From Burkholderiales bacterium (GTDB lineage Bacteria; Pseudomonadota; Gammaproteobacteria; Burkholderiales; Burkholderiaceae_C), in NCBI GenBank assembly GCA_028868875.1, contig JAGWTS010000002.1, forward strand, positions 1 to 54,188: DNA of 54,188 nucleotides, written 5' to 3'. Position 1 is the first letter of the stretch. The number at the start of each line of letters is the position of its first letter. The position numbers were made by a program, and so were the translations under genes. Shown here in pieces: positions 24,723-33,021 of this stretch. The notes below the pieces were generated by a model that was not told where the DNA came from, did not search any database, and saw only the letters and a list, made by a program, of their open reading frames with translations.

Positions 24723-25289
24723 TCAGCGCTCGATCCGGCTGATCTTGGTGCCTTCGATGCTCAGGCTGGCCATCAGGCCTTGCTGGTCGGTGACGAAGGC
24801 GTAGGCATCGTCCTTCAGCGTGGAGGTCGTGAGGTTCCTGGCGATGCCCTCGTTGACCACCACCACCGTCGGTCCGACGCCGAATTCCCAGCCTTTGGAT
24901 TTGGCGAGGTAATTCACGGCCTTGTCGCTCATGAGGAAGACGACATAGGCGTACGACTCGGCCCCGGCCTGCCAGCCCCAGGAAGCGGATACGGTGTTGT
25001 AGTAATCGGTGACGCGTGCGCCCTTCATGAGCACGCCCTCGCCGTAGCTGCCGCCGAACACCAGCCCGGCCTTGACGACCTTCGGAAAGACCAGGATGGC
25101 GCGGGCCCTGTGGGAGATCACCTCCGCGGTCGAATTCGCCTTGTACAGCGTCTGCAGCGCCTGCGCGGCGTCGCGGTCGAGATCCTCGGCCGTGGCCGCC
25201 TGCGCCGAGGCCTGGAGGCCCAGGGCCAGCGTGAATGCCGCCGCCGTTGCCAGCGCCAGTTTGTGGATGCCGCGTCTACTTTCGTTCAT
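24723..25289 (-). CDS. YSC84-related lipid-binding periplasmic protein
   Basis: The 188-residue protein has a Sec signal (LALATAAAFTLALGLQASAQA) and the YSC84/Ysc84-actin-binding-like domain: ISHRARAILVFPKVVKAGLVFGG, GEGVLMKGARVTDYYNTVSASWGWQAGA and DAYAFVTDQQGLMA. Bacterial members are periplasmic lipid-associated proteins. The start is ATG 25289. Upstream, palindrome P with a textbook -10 gives a leader of about 31 bases. Confidence 0.87.
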   Translation of the reverse strand: MNESRRGIHKLALATAAAFTLALGLQASAQAATAEDLDRDAAQALQTLYKANSTAEVISHRARAILVFPKVVKAGLVFGGSYGEGVLMKGARVTDYYNTVSASWGWQAGAESYAYVVFLMSDKAVNYLAKSKGWEFGVGPTVVVVNEGIARNLTTSTLKDDAYAFVTDQQGLMASLSIEGTKISRIER

Positions 25290-25326
25290 GATGAGGTCCT
25301 GGTGTCCGGCTCGCTGCCGAAGGTCG

Positions 25327-25368
25327 AGCTTAGGCAGGCCGCCTGATGCCGACGGTGCGCCAGCGCAC
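25327..25368 (-). promoter_or_regulatory. Crp/Fnr-type palindrome site P with promoter (YSC84 gene)
   Basis: Exact GTGCG-CCAG-CGCAC at 25355-25368. Read leftward, the 20-base spacer is followed by CC and TAAGCT (25332-25327), exactly the -41.5 geometry. The AGAC extension is absent here, so it is not required for the core pattern. Confidence 0.72.
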
Positions 25369-25447
25369 GCAGCGCGTGGCGCGCGTCGGGTGCAGCGACC
25401 CGCTCGAGCCCGGGGGGTCGGCGATTGCCGTCCTTCCGATGCCGGGC

Positions 25448-26254
25448 TCAGACTCGCGGTTCGCCCTGGCGGTTGACGGTGACGGTGGCGCCGGGTTCGT
25501 GGGTCATCTGAACGTGGTGTTCCTGGCCGCGGAAGGTGTAGGTCACGTCCCAGTAGGCGGGCGCAACGGGGCCGGCCACGTCGGCGCAGCGCTGCACGTC
25601 GCGGCTGCCTTCGCGATCTCTCTCGCGGCCGACGTTGGCGCCGAGCGCGGCGCCGCCGACCGCCCCGCCCACGGTGGCGACGCTGCGCCCCGTCCCGCCG
25701 CCGACCTGGTGGCCCAGGATGCCGCCGATTACGGCGCCGACGATGGCGCCCGGTACATTGGGCTGGCCGCGATCGTCGGTGGCCTGATCGCGTTCGACCC
25801 AGCAACGTCGCTGCGGCGTGGCGACCACGGCGTGCACCGTCAGGACATCGGCCTCGTACAGGCGCTCGTTGTCGCGGCGGCGGTCATCCTGGTCGACCAC
25901 CGGCATCGGGCCGTAGCGCTCGTCCTCGACGCGGGCGCCGGCGGCGACGCGGCGCACCGAAGAGACGCGGTCGTTCAGGCCCATCGCCGACAGGGACGCG
26001 TAGCTGCCCGGGCGCAGCACCACGCAGCGTCCGCCGTAGTTTGCGTCGGAGCAGATTTCCCAGCGGTCGCTCGTGACCACGGCCGACGACGCGCGGTCGT
26101 TGAACCCGTTGTCCGCGAGGTCGGCCAGCGCGCGTTCGGTGCTCAGGCTGAGGCCGCTGAACCCGTCGTTCTCGTAAAGCGTGACCTGGGCCGATGCGGG
26201 GCCCGCAAAGGCCAGCGCGGCGATCAGCAGCGTGGCGGGGGTGAATGACTTCAT
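25448..26254 (-). CDS. Beta/gamma-crystallin plus glycine-zipper (17 kDa antigen-like) exported protein
   Basis: The 268-residue protein has a signal peptide (cleavage near ASAQ), then a beta/gamma-crystallin motif pair (VTLYENDGFSGLSLS; YGGRCVVLRPGSYASLSAMGLNDRVSSVR). A glycine-zipper 2TM segment follows (GAIVGAVIGGILGHQVGGG) and a C-terminal domain with YWDVTYTFRGQEHHVQM. This combination is common in Burkholderiales outer-membrane or periplasmic stress proteins. Calcium or envelope binding is inferred only. It is divergent from the AI-2E-type gene across palindrome E. Confidence 0.82.
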   Translation of the reverse strand: MKSFTPATLLIAALAFAGPASAQVTLYENDGFSGLSLSTERALADLADNGFNDRASSAVVTSDRWEICSDANYGGRCVVLRPGSYASLSAMGLNDRVSSVRRVAAGARVEDERYGPMPVVDQDDRRRDNERLYEADVLTVHAVVATPQRRCWVERDQATDDRGQPNVPGAIVGAVIGGILGHQVGGGTGRSVATVGGAVGGAALGANVGRERDREGSRDVQRCADVAGPVAPAYWDVTYTFRGQEHHVQMTHEPGATVTVNRQGEPRV

Positions 26255-26306
26255 GGCGTTCTCCGGTTGAAGCGTGCCCGCCGCAACGGGCCAGCGCGAT
26301 TCGTGC

Positions 26307-26377
26307 AATGTGGGCCGACGCGCCGGCACGGGTCTGTGCGACAACGCACCGATGTGATGGCGCCAGGCGTCCAGGCT
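26307..26377. promoter_or_regulatory. Crp/Fnr-type palindrome site E between divergent genes
   Basis: Exact GTGCG-ACAA-CGCAC at 26336-26349, with AGAC on the left (minus-strand) side. Leftward the hexamer CACATT (26312-26307, centre -42.5) and rightward CAGGCT (26372-26377, centre -41.5) are available; both are weak but keep A2 and T6. It could serve the crystallin-like gene, the AI-2E-type gene, or both. Confidence 0.6.
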
Positions 26378-26419
26378 TGCGACTGCGCCGGAACCGGGCA
26401 TTGCTCGGGGCGAAGCACC

Positions 26420-27625
26420 ATGCAAGACGAAGCCCGCATCAACGACTCCGACGTCGACTCCGACTCCGCCCCTGAAGCGGCCGCCTGCGCGGCGCCCGCC
26501 CCGGTGCCCCTGGTGCCTTTGCACATGCCGCGCAGGCCGGTCGACGTGCGCAACGGCTCGGTCGCGCTCATCGCGCTGCTGGCTTCGGCCTACACCCTGC
26601 ACTGGGCCAGCGCGGTGTTCATCCCCTTGCTGCTGGGCGTGCTGTTCAGCTACGCGCTTTCCCCGCTGGTGGACGGCCTGCAGCGCTGGCGCGTGCCGCG
26701 CGCGCTCGGCGCCGGGTGCCTGTTGCTGTCCGTCCTGGGGGGCATCGGATTCACCGGCTATTCGCTGCTCGACGATGCCGCGGCGCTGATCGAATCGCTG
26801 CCTGCCGCAGCGCAGAAGCTGCGCGATTCGCTGCGTGCGCTGCCGGGGGCCCCCGAGGGCACCATCGGCAAGGTGCAGCGGGCGGCGGCGAAGCTCGAGC
26901 AGGCGGCCGAAGAGAGCGGGTCGGCGACGCCCGCGGCCGGCCGCGGGGTCACGCGGGTGCAGATCGAGCGCCGGCACTTCGACATCAAGGACTACCTGTG
27001 GAGCGGCACGCTCGGGTTGGCCGGCTTCGTCGGCCAGGCGACGATCGTCGGCTTCATCGCCTTCTTCCTCATGGCTTCGGGCGACAGCTTCCGGCGCAAG
27101 ATGGCGCGCATTGCCGGGCCGACCTTCAGCCGCAGGAAGATCACGATCCAGGCGCTCGACCAGATCACCGGGCAGATCCGGCGCTACCTGCTCGTGCAGG
27201 TCTTCACCGGGGTCGGGGTCGGTGCCGCCACCTGGCTCGCCTTTCGCTGGATCGGGCTCGAACACGCGGCCGTCTGGGGCGTCGCGGCGGCGGTGCTCAA
27301 CTTCGTGCCCTATCTCGGCGCGCTCGCGGTCAGCGGCGGCGCGGCGCTGGTCGGGTTTCTCCAGTTCGGCACGCTGGGGCAGGCGCTGACGGCCGGCTTC
27401 GCCTCGCTGGCCATCCATACGCTGTCGGGCCATCTCGTCGCGCCCTGGCTGACCAGCCGCGCCAGCCGCATGAACCCGGTCGCGATCTTCGTCGGCGTGC
27501 TGGCCTGGGGCTGGCTCTGGGGCGTCTGGGGCCTGCTGCTGGGGGCGCCGCTGCTGATGGTGATTAAGGCCGTGTGCGATCGCGTGGACGAGTGGTTGCC
27601 GGTGGGCGAGTTGCTCGGCGAGTAG
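26420..27625 (+). CDS. AI-2E/PerM-family transporter
   Basis: The 401-residue membrane protein has the AI-2E family architecture: two N-terminal helices, a long cytosolic or periplasmic insert, then GFIAFFLMASGDSFRRKMARI, ITGQIRRYLLVQVFTGVGVG, and the conserved VPYLGALAVSGGAALVGF and NPVAIFVGVLAWGWLWGVWGLLLGAPL. Family members include autoinducer-2 exporters and Na+/H+ antiporters; the substrate here cannot be named. ATG 26420 lies about 23 bases after the start predicted from palindrome E. It has a hydrophilic Asp-rich N-terminus. Confidence 0.87.
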   Translation: MQDEARINDSDVDSDSAPEAAACAAPAPVPLVPLHMPRRPVDVRNGSVALIALLASAYTLHWASAVFIPLLLGVLFSYALSPLVDGLQRWRVPRALGAGCLLLSVLGGIGFTGYSLLDDAAALIESLPAAAQKLRDSLRALPGAPEGTIGKVQRAAAKLEQAAEESGSATPAAGRGVTRVQIERRHFDIKDYLWSGTLGLAGFVGQATIVGFIAFFLMASGDSFRRKMARIAGPTFSRRKITIQALDQITGQIRRYLLVQVFTGVGVGAATWLAFRWIGLEHAAVWGVAAAVLNFVPYLGALAVSGGAALVGFLQFGTLGQALTAGFASLAIHTLSGHLVAPWLTSRASRMNPVAIFVGVLAWGWLWGVWGLLLGAPLLMVIKAVCDRVDEWLPVGELLGE

Positions 27626-27662
27626 CGACGGGGGCCCCCCAAGGCGCTCCGTCGCGGCGATG

Positions 27663-27704
27663 GTTCGCTGGCGCACAGACGCTGTCCGTGCCGCAACCTA
27701 CCTT
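27663..27704 (+). promoter_or_regulatory. Crp/Fnr-type palindrome site F with promoter
   Basis: GTTCG-CTGG-CGCAC (27663-27676), AGAC, then CC and -10 TACCTT (27699-27704) at the exact -41.5 spacing. Predicted start near 27711, 59 bases before ATG 27770. Confidence 0.7.
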
Positions 27705-27769
27705 GCCTCCCGGTGATGCCTGCTCGGCCCCATCGGCGCCGGACCGGGTATTCAAGCAGGAGAGAATGA

Positions 27770-28678
27770 ATGCGCAACCCTTTCGTCGTGTCGTGCCTGC
27801 TGCTCGGGCTGGCCGGTCCGGCCGCGGCCCAGCTCGGCGTGGCCATCAGCCTTCCCGGCGTGAGCATCGGGATCGACGTGCCGATCTACCCGGAGCTGGT
27901 CCGGGTGCCGGGCTACCCGGTGTACTACGCGCCGCGGCTGGCGGCCAACTACTTCTTCTACGACGGCATGTACTGGGTGCTGCAGGACGACGACTGGTAC
28001 GCCAGTGACTGGTACGACGGCCCCTGGAGCCGGGTGTCGGCGCAGGCGGTGCCGCTGTTCGTGCTGCGCATCCCCGTGCGCTACTTCCGCAGCCCGCCGG
28101 GGTACTTCCGCGGCTGGCAGGCCGATGCGGCGCCGCGCTGGGGCGAGCATTGGGGTCCGGCCTGGCAGCAGCGCCGCCGCGGCTGGGATCGGTGGGACCG
28201 CCAGCGCGTGCCGGCCGCGGCCCCGTTGCCTGCGTACCAGCGCCAATATCCCGCCGCCCGTTACCCGCAGGCCGAGCAGCAGCAGGCGATACGCAGCCAG
28301 AACTATCGCTACCAGCCGCACGAAGCGGTCGTCCGGCAGCATTTCCAGGAGGCGGCGCGCCAGCCGGCGCCGCAGCCGACGGCGCGCCCGCAGCCGATGC
28401 CGGCGCAACGCGCGCCCCGGGAAGCCGCGCCGCCGCAGCCCTCTCGCGAACCGAGGTCCGCGGCAGTGCAGGAGCCGCAGCAGCGTCAGGCGCCGGCGGT
28501 CGAGGAATCCAGGAAGCCGGCCCCGCCGCATGCGGCCGCTCGGCCGTCGCCGCCGCCCCAGGCCGCACGGCCGAAGGAGGCTCCACAAGGCAAGCCGCAG
28601 GCTCAGGAGCCCAAGCGCGGGCAGGGCCAGGCCGACGAGCGCGGCGGCGGCGCAGATCGCGGCCAGGAGCGCAAGTAG
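27770..28678 (+). CDS. Exported protein with aromatic N-terminal domain and Pro/Gln/Ala-rich tail, unknown function
   Basis: The 302-residue protein has a signal peptide (cleavage after GPAAAQ) and a compact aromatic domain (YPVYYAPRLAANYFFYDGMYW; WYASDWYDGPW). From about residue 150 a low-complexity tail rich in Pro, Gln, Ala and Arg follows. The YYAP...FFYDGxYW...WYxSxWYxGPW pattern recurs in uncharacterised proteobacterial envelope proteins. It is under palindrome F, so it joins the island regulon. The tail suggests a cell-wall-spanning or disordered region. Confidence 0.8.
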   Translation: MRNPFVVSCLLLGLAGPAAAQLGVAISLPGVSIGIDVPIYPELVRVPGYPVYYAPRLAANYFFYDGMYWVLQDDDWYASDWYDGPWSRVSAQAVPLFVLRIPVRYFRSPPGYFRGWQADAAPRWGEHWGPAWQQRRRGWDRWDRQRVPAAAPLPAYQRQYPAARYPQAEQQQAIRSQNYRYQPHEAVVRQHFQEAARQPAPQPTARPQPMPAQRAPREAAPPQPSREPRSAAVQEPQQRQAPAVEESRKPAPPHAAARPSPPPQAARPKEAPQGKPQAQEPKRGQGQADERGGGADRGQERK

Positions 28679-28761
28679 TCATTCGCGCCGGAGCGCACCG
28701 GTCCGGCTCCGGCGCGCCGTGCCGCGCCTTCGTGCGCAGTCGAGCCGCCTCCCGCCCATGA

Positions 28762-29337
28762 ATGCACCCCCGCCGCCCGCAGTCGATGCGGCGCCGACCG
28801 GTCTGGCTGGCCGCGGCGCTGGTGCTGCTGTGCGCGGCCGGGCTGTGGCTGGCCAGCCGGGCGGCGAAGGCCGCGCCCTGCTGCAGCACCCAGGCCGCCG
28901 CGCGCGGCGACCCGACGCTGACCGTCATCGCCAACGGCACCATCCAGCCCACGCGCACGATCAACATCGGCAGCGAGCTCTCGGGCACCGTGCTGAAGGT
29001 CAATGTCGACGTCAACGATTCGGTCAAGAAGGGCCAGGTGCTGGTCGAGCTCGATCCATCCAAGCTGCGCGACCAGGTGCTGCGCTCGCAGGCCACCCTG
29101 GCCGCGGCCCAGGCCAAGGTCCGGCAGACCGCGGCCACGATCGTCGAGGCGCAGGCCAACCTCGCCCGCCTGGAGGAAGTCTCCGCGCTCTCGGGCGGCA
29201 AGGTGCCGGCCCGGACCGGGCTCGACACCGCCCGTGCCACCGCGCTGCGGGCGGTGTGGGTCAGCGTACAGATGTGCGCCGACCGATCGCCAATCATGGC
29301 TGTCCATCCACCCTGTCATCGAAAGGACAGACCATGA
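28762..29337 (+). pseudogene. Truncated MacA-type periplasmic adaptor (membrane fusion protein)
   Basis: The frame encodes an N-terminal membrane anchor (WLAAALVLLCAAGLWLA), the biotinyl-lipoyl-like half (TLTVIANGTIQPTRTINIGS; ELSGTVLKVNVDVNDSVKKG) and the start of the helical hairpin (ARLEEVSALSGGKVPARTGLDTARATA). It then switches abruptly near 29250 to unrelated sequence and stops. About 200 residues normally following (second half of hairpin, lipoyl and beta-barrel domains) are missing, and no MacB-type ATPase/permease is nearby. The break lies exactly where palindrome G and the BON-gene promoter begin, so a deletion or insertion joined the two. The product would be non-functional. Confidence 0.75.
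29256..29297 (+). promoter_or_regulatory. Crp/Fnr-type palindrome site G (BON gene)
   Basis: Variant GTGGG-TCAG-CGTAC (29256-29269) followed by AGAT. The modal spacing reaches AATCAT (29292-29297). The same variant half-sites, with the same TCAG spacer, occur at site M. It lies inside the end of the broken adaptor gene, about 65 bases before the BON ATG. Confidence 0.5.
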
Positions 29338-29663
29338 AACTCCAACACGCCCTCGCCGTGCTCGTCCTCGGCGCCGCGGTGCTGCCGCTGGCCACGCGTG
29401 CCGCCGATTCCGACGCCGACCGCAGGCATCCGGCGGTCTACGTCAAGGACTCGGTCGTGACGACCAAGATCAAGACCAAGCTCGCCGCCGAGAAGATGAA
29501 CAGCCTGGCCAACATCACGGTCGACACCGAGCGTGGCGGCGCCGTGAAGCTGGGCGGGACGGCCCACCGGCAGGAGGACGCCGACCGCGCGCTCTCGATC
29601 GCGCGCGACACCGAAGGCGTCAAGTCGGTCTCGAGCACCATCGTCGTGAAGCAGGACGACTGA
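29334..29663 (+). CDS. BON-domain periplasmic protein
   Basis: The 109-residue protein has a signal peptide (cleavage near TRAAD) and one BON domain (SVVTTKIKTKLAAEKMNSLANITVDTERGGAVKLGGTAHRQEDADRALSIARDTEGVKSVSSTIVV, given here by its ends: SVVTTKIKTKL to SVSSTIVV). BON proteins such as OsmY bind membranes and are osmotic/stationary-phase induced. AAGGAC seven bases upstream supports ATG 29334. Palindrome G lies upstream, and the gene overlaps the last codon of the truncated adaptor frame. Confidence 0.87.
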   Translation: MKLQHALAVLVLGAAVLPLATRAADSDADRRHPAVYVKDSVVTTKIKTKLAAEKMNSLANITVDTERGGAVKLGGTAHRQEDADRALSIARDTEGVKSVSSTIVVKQDD

Positions 29664-29720
29664 CGCGGTGAAGTCCGCCGCAGCGCGCTGCGGCGGCGCG
29701 CTCGGGCGCGCTCGGGCGCG

Positions 29721-30119
29721 CTACGGCGAGCGCAGGCGCGCCAGCCGCAGGTGCAGCCAGGGCCCGCTGGGAACGGCGGCGCTGTCGCCGCACTTCACCT
29801 GGTAGGGCTGGCCGCTCAGGCTGCTGCGCGTGGCGGCGCGGTCGATGAACGCTTCGGTCGTGTCGACGAGACCGCGCAGCGCCAGGAACTCGTACTTGTC
29901 GCGCAGGTGCGACCGGGCATCCGACGCGCCGTACCACGTGCCGTTGCGATAGAACCGACAGCCCGAACTCTGCACGTACGTCAGCAGGGCGTCGACCTCG
30001 GTGCGCACGCTGGCGGCAGGCGCGGCTTGCGCCGCGCCGCTGCAGGTCACGGCGCCGAACAGGCTCATCGCGCCGAATGCGATCAGCGCGAATGCGGCGA
30101 GGCGCGGCCGGCGTGCCAT
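29721..30119 (-). CDS. DUF5329-type periplasmic protein
   Basis: The 132-residue protein has a signal peptide (LAAFALIAFGAMSLFGAV...AAQA) and a small domain containing VDALLTYVQSSGCRFYRNGTWY and ARSHLRDKYEFLALRGLV, characteristic of DUF5329. The ATG follows directly after the stop codon of the phospholipase-D-type gene (30120), so the two are coupled in an operon. The function is unknown. Confidence 0.8.
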   Translation of the reverse strand: MARRPRLAAFALIAFGAMSLFGAVTCSGAAQAAPAASVRTEVDALLTYVQSSGCRFYRNGTWYGASDARSHLRDKYEFLALRGLVDTTEAFIDRAATRSSLSGQPYQVKCGDSAAVPSGPWLHLRLARLRSP

Positions 30120-31709
30120 CTACAGCTCGGCGTCCAGAGCAAGCCGGGACAGCAGATCGACCTCGATCCGCCTGAGCGGGCTGTGCGAGGGCTCGACGTC
30201 GTACTCGACCGCGCGGCCGTCCTCCTGCGTGCGCCACACCAGGGTGGGCCGCCGGCCGGCGGCGCCCGGGCGCAGCGCCAGGGCGTAGGCATTGGCCGGC
30301 TGCACCATGGCGTCGAAGCGCGCCGCCACCTGCTGCGCGAGCTCCGGGCTGTCGATGATCAGGCCGATCTCGGTGTTCAGGTGCATCGAGCGCTGGTCGA
30401 AGTTCATCGAGCCGATGAAGAGCCGGGTCCGGTCCATGACGAAGAGCTTGGCGTGCAGCGAGTAGTTGCCGAAGCGGGACATCGCCGCGCTCTGGCCGCT
30501 GCCGCGTGCGCTGCCCGGCTTCGAGCGCAGCTCGTAGAGCTCGACGCCGTCGTCGAGCAGGGCCCGGCGGACCTTGACATAGCCCGATTGCGCCAGCAGC
30601 ACGGTCGCCGATTCGAGCGAATTCGTCAGCACGCGAACGCGCACCCCGCGGCGATGGAGGTCGTCGAACAGCTTCATCCCCTCCCGGCCTGGAATCAGGT
30701 AGGGCGTGATCATCAGCAGTTCGGACTGCACGGCGGCGGTGGCGACGGCGACGGGGCGGCGCATCAGCCGGCCCACCACCCAGCCCTTGTCGACGCCCTC
30801 CTTGAGCGGGCTGTCGCACACCAGCTGCGCATGCGCCCAGACGACGCGCAGCCGGCCGTCGAGCATGCCGGCCAGCGGCTCGCCGCTGGCCGCCCGGGTC
30901 GCGTAGCCGGCGCCGTCGGCCTTGAGGTCCTGGCGCTTGTCGGTGAGGGTGCGGCGGAAGTCCTCGAGCGCCACCCGGGCCGGCGCGCCGACGCCCAGCG
31001 CCTGGACCGGGATGGCGAGCGCGCTGTTCCAGTACTCGTCGAAGCTGGCGGACAGTTCGGTGACCATCGGCCCCTGGACGAAGACGTCGTCGTCGGCGAA
31101 CTGGCCGTCGGGGTCGACCTGGAAGTAGGCGTCGGCGACGTTGCGCCCGCCGATCAGCGCCACCGCGTTGTCGGCGACGAACAGCTTGTTGTGCATGCGG
31201 TGGTCGAGCCGCTCGGCGTTGAACGCGAATTCGAGGGCCCGCAGCGCGACCCGGTGGCCGCGGTAGGCGAAGGGGTTGAAGATGCGGATCTCGATCCGGG
31301 GGTGCGCGGCCAGCGTCGCCAGCTGTTCGTCGCCGACGGCGGTCTCGCCGTCGTCGAGCAGCAGGCGCACGCGCACGCCGCGATCGGCGGCGCGCAGCAC
31401 GGCGTCGGCCAGCAACTGTCCGGTCTCGTCGGCGCGCAGGATGAAGTACTGCAGGTCCAGGCTGCGCTCGGCCGCATTGGCCATCTCCAAGCGGGTCAGG
31501 AAGCCGTCGACGCCGACCGGCAGGATGCGAAAGCCGGAAGTCCCGGGGTGGGCCTGGGCCGCTCGGGCGACCTGTTGCCCCATGCGGGTCGTCTCGGCAT
31601 GGGAAAAGGCCTTCGACGCCTGCCGGGGATAGTCCGAGCCGGGCGGCAGGGTCGAGCAGCCGCCCAGGACGAAGGCGGCGAAGGCGAGCAGCAACAGCCG
31701 CAGGTTCAT
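30120..31709 (-). CDS. Phospholipase D-family lipoprotein (cardiolipin synthase ClsC/YmdC-like)
   Basis: The 529-residue protein begins MNLRLLLLAFAAFVLGGC, a lipoprotein signal with lipobox LGGC. It carries two HKD motifs: HNKLFVADNAVALIGGRN and HAKLFVMDRTRLFIGSMN. This is the pattern of ClsC-like cardiolipin synthases, which join phospholipids in the membrane. ATG 31709 is chosen because it starts the signal peptide; the frame extends upstream through the promoter. Palindrome H, with -10 TAGATT, drives this gene. It precedes a DUF5329 gene in the same operon. Divergent to a Crp/Fnr regulator. Confidence 0.87.
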   Translation of the reverse strand: MNLRLLLLAFAAFVLGGCSTLPPGSDYPRQASKAFSHAETTRMGQQVARAAQAHPGTSGFRILPVGVDGFLTRLEMANAAERSLDLQYFILRADETGQLLADAVLRAADRGVRVRLLLDDGETAVGDEQLATLAAHPRIEIRIFNPFAYRGHRVALRALEFAFNAERLDHRMHNKLFVADNAVALIGGRNVADAYFQVDPDGQFADDDVFVQGPMVTELSASFDEYWNSALAIPVQALGVGAPARVALEDFRRTLTDKRQDLKADGAGYATRAASGEPLAGMLDGRLRVVWAHAQLVCDSPLKEGVDKGWVVGRLMRRPVAVATAAVQSELLMITPYLIPGREGMKLFDDLHRRGVRVRVLTNSLESATVLLAQSGYVKVRRALLDDGVELYELRSKPGSARGSGQSAAMSRFGNYSLHAKLFVMDRTRLFIGSMNFDQRSMHLNTEIGLIIDSPELAQQVAARFDAMVQPANAYALALRPGAAGRRPTLVWRTQEDGRAVEYDVEPSHSPLRRIEVDLLSRLALDAEL

Positions 31710-31812
31710 CCTCGACGCTCCGCGGTGGCGCTCACGCGTTCGTCTCCTTGTACACGTCGACTCCTTGGAAATTTCGAGGGGCAACCGCTTTCGGGGTGCG
31801 ACCCCCCATGCC

Positions 31813-31854
31813 AATCTAGGCCGTCATGTCGACCCGATCTGTGCGCTGGCGCAC
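31813..31854 (-). promoter_or_regulatory. Crp/Fnr-type palindrome site H with promoter (PLD gene)
   Basis: Exact GTGCG-CTGG-CGCAC at 31841-31854. Read leftward: AGAT, then CC and -10 TAGATT (31818-31813), exactly the -41.5 geometry. Transcript start near 31806, about 97 bases before the PLD start codon. Confidence 0.72.
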
Positions 31855-31902
31855 CCGCGCTGCGTTGCGGCGCGCTGCCGGCGCCGCGATCGGGCCGCCT
31901 AT

Positions 31903-31945
31903 GTGTGCTGGCGCACGGCGCTGCCCCGGAGTCCGGGCGCAAACT
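31903..31945 (+). promoter_or_regulatory. Crp/Fnr-type palindrome site I upstream of the Crp/Fnr gene
   Basis: GTGTG-CTGG-CGCAC (31903-31916), one mismatch from consensus. A weak -10-like CAAACT (31940-31945) follows. It lies 62 bases after site H and 80 bases before the Crp/Fnr start codon, so it is a candidate autoregulatory site. Confidence 0.5.
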
Positions 31946-31995
31946 GCTGCGCAGCATCGCCCGGGCGCCGCGTCGCCCTCGCATCGGAGATCCGT

Positions 31996-32703
31996 TTGGC
32001 CGCAGCCCAGAACCAACTCATCGAGCGCCTGCCTCGCCTCGACCGCGAGCGCCTGCTGGCGCAGTGCGCCCGGGTGCCGCTGGTGCTGAGCGACGTGCTC
32101 TGCGACAAGGGCGAACCGGCACGCCACGCCTACTTTCCCACCGAAGGCTTCATTTCGCTGGTTCTGCAGCTCGATGACCACCCCAGCCTGGAAGTGGGCA
32201 TGGTCGGACGCGAAGGCATGGTCGGCGCGCCCCTGGTGCTCGGCGTGGCCGTCGCGCCGCTGCGCGCCCTGGTGCAAGGCGCGGGTGCGGCCTGGCGCAT
32301 CGCTGCCGCGCCCTTGCGTCGCGAAATGCTGCGCAGCCCGGCGCTGCAGCGCCGCCTCCAACGTTACGTCGGCGTGCTGATGGCGCAGATGGTGGGCTCG
32401 GCGGGCTGCCTGCGCTTTCACCTCATCGGCCCGCGCCTGGCGCGCTGGCTGCTGATGAGCCAGGACCGCGCGCACGCCGACCGCTTCCACGTCACCCACG
32501 AATTCCTCGCCTACATGCTGGGCGTGCGGCGGGTGGGCATCACGGTGGCGGCCGGGACCCTGCAGCGGCGCGGGCTGATCAGCTACCACCGCGGCGAGAT
32601 GACGGTGCTCGACCGTGCGGGCCTCGAACAGGCTGCCTGCAGCTGCTATGCGGCCGACCTGCAGGCCTATGCCGATCAGCTGCGGCCGGCGGCACTGAAG
32701 TGA
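31996..32703 (+). CDS. Crp/Fnr-family transcriptional regulator (first)
   Basis: The 235-residue protein has a cyclic-nucleotide-binding-like beta-roll (about 20-125; PTEGFISLVLQLDDHPSLEVGMVGREGMVG), a long dimerisation helix and a C-terminal winged helix (about 165-215; HEFLAYMLGVRRVGITVAAGTLQRRGLI). The recognition helix has the R of the CRP R-E-T motif, but Val replaces Glu. The cAMP-pocket Arg-Ser pair is not evident, so the ligand is unknown. TTG 31996 has GGAG six bases upstream and is the best start. Palindromes H and I lie upstream, suggesting autoregulation. It resembles the second Crp/Fnr protein at 36.6-37.4 kb. Confidence 0.85.
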   Translation: MAAAQNQLIERLPRLDRERLLAQCARVPLVLSDVLCDKGEPARHAYFPTEGFISLVLQLDDHPSLEVGMVGREGMVGAPLVLGVAVAPLRALVQGAGAAWRIAAAPLRREMLRSPALQRRLQRYVGVLMAQMVGSAGCLRFHLIGPRLARWLLMSQDRAHADRFHVTHEFLAYMLGVRRVGITVAAGTLQRRGLISYHRGEMTVLDRAGLEQAACSCYAADLQAYADQLRPAALK

Positions 32704-32720
32704 ACTTTCCCTCACGCTCG

Positions 32721-32763
32721 GTATGGCGGCGCACCGACGCGCGATCTCGACCGCGCGCAAGCT
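32721..32763 (+). promoter_or_regulatory. Crp/Fnr-type palindrome site J, weak
   Basis: GTATG-GCGG-CGCAC (32721-32734) starts 18 bases after the Crp/Fnr stop. A weak CAAGCT (32758-32763) lies at centre -42.5. It could drive the small ORF and the diguanylate cyclase downstream. No AGAC flank. Confidence 0.4.
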
Positions 32764-32798
32764 GAACGCCTCCACCACCCGCCTCGCGAAAGCCGACC

Positions 32799-32999
32799 AT
32801 GACCCGAACCGTTGCCGCCTCGATTCCCCCGGCCGATGTCTCTGGCCTGGCCAGGCAGGAAAGGGAATTCACCGCCGAAGGCTCGCCCCTGCCGGGACGG
32901 GCGGGCGCCGCCGTACCCTTGCAGCCGGGAGCGCCGGCCGCTGCAGCGGCCGCCGGACGCCGGACCCTGCACCTGCCCAGGCCTCGGACCGCGCGCTGA
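32799..32999 (+). CDS. Hypothetical small protein, 66 residues
   Basis: The ORF contains ADVSGLARQEREFTAEGSPLPG followed by an Ala/Pro-rich tail; its first part is hydrophilic and its end is low-complexity. Given by parts: ADVSGLARQEREF, TAEGSPLPGRAG. The REFTAEGSPxPG-like stretch seems familiar from small proteins near stress genes, but I cannot name a family. It lies between palindrome J and the diguanylate cyclase, with the stop 22 bases before that gene. No strong ribosome site. Confidence 0.45.
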   Translation: MTRTVAASIPPADVSGLARQEREFTAEGSPLPGRAGAAVPLQPGAPAAAAAAGRRTLHLPRPRTAR

Positions 33000-33021
33000 T
33001 CCGGGCCGGGAGCCTTGCGCC

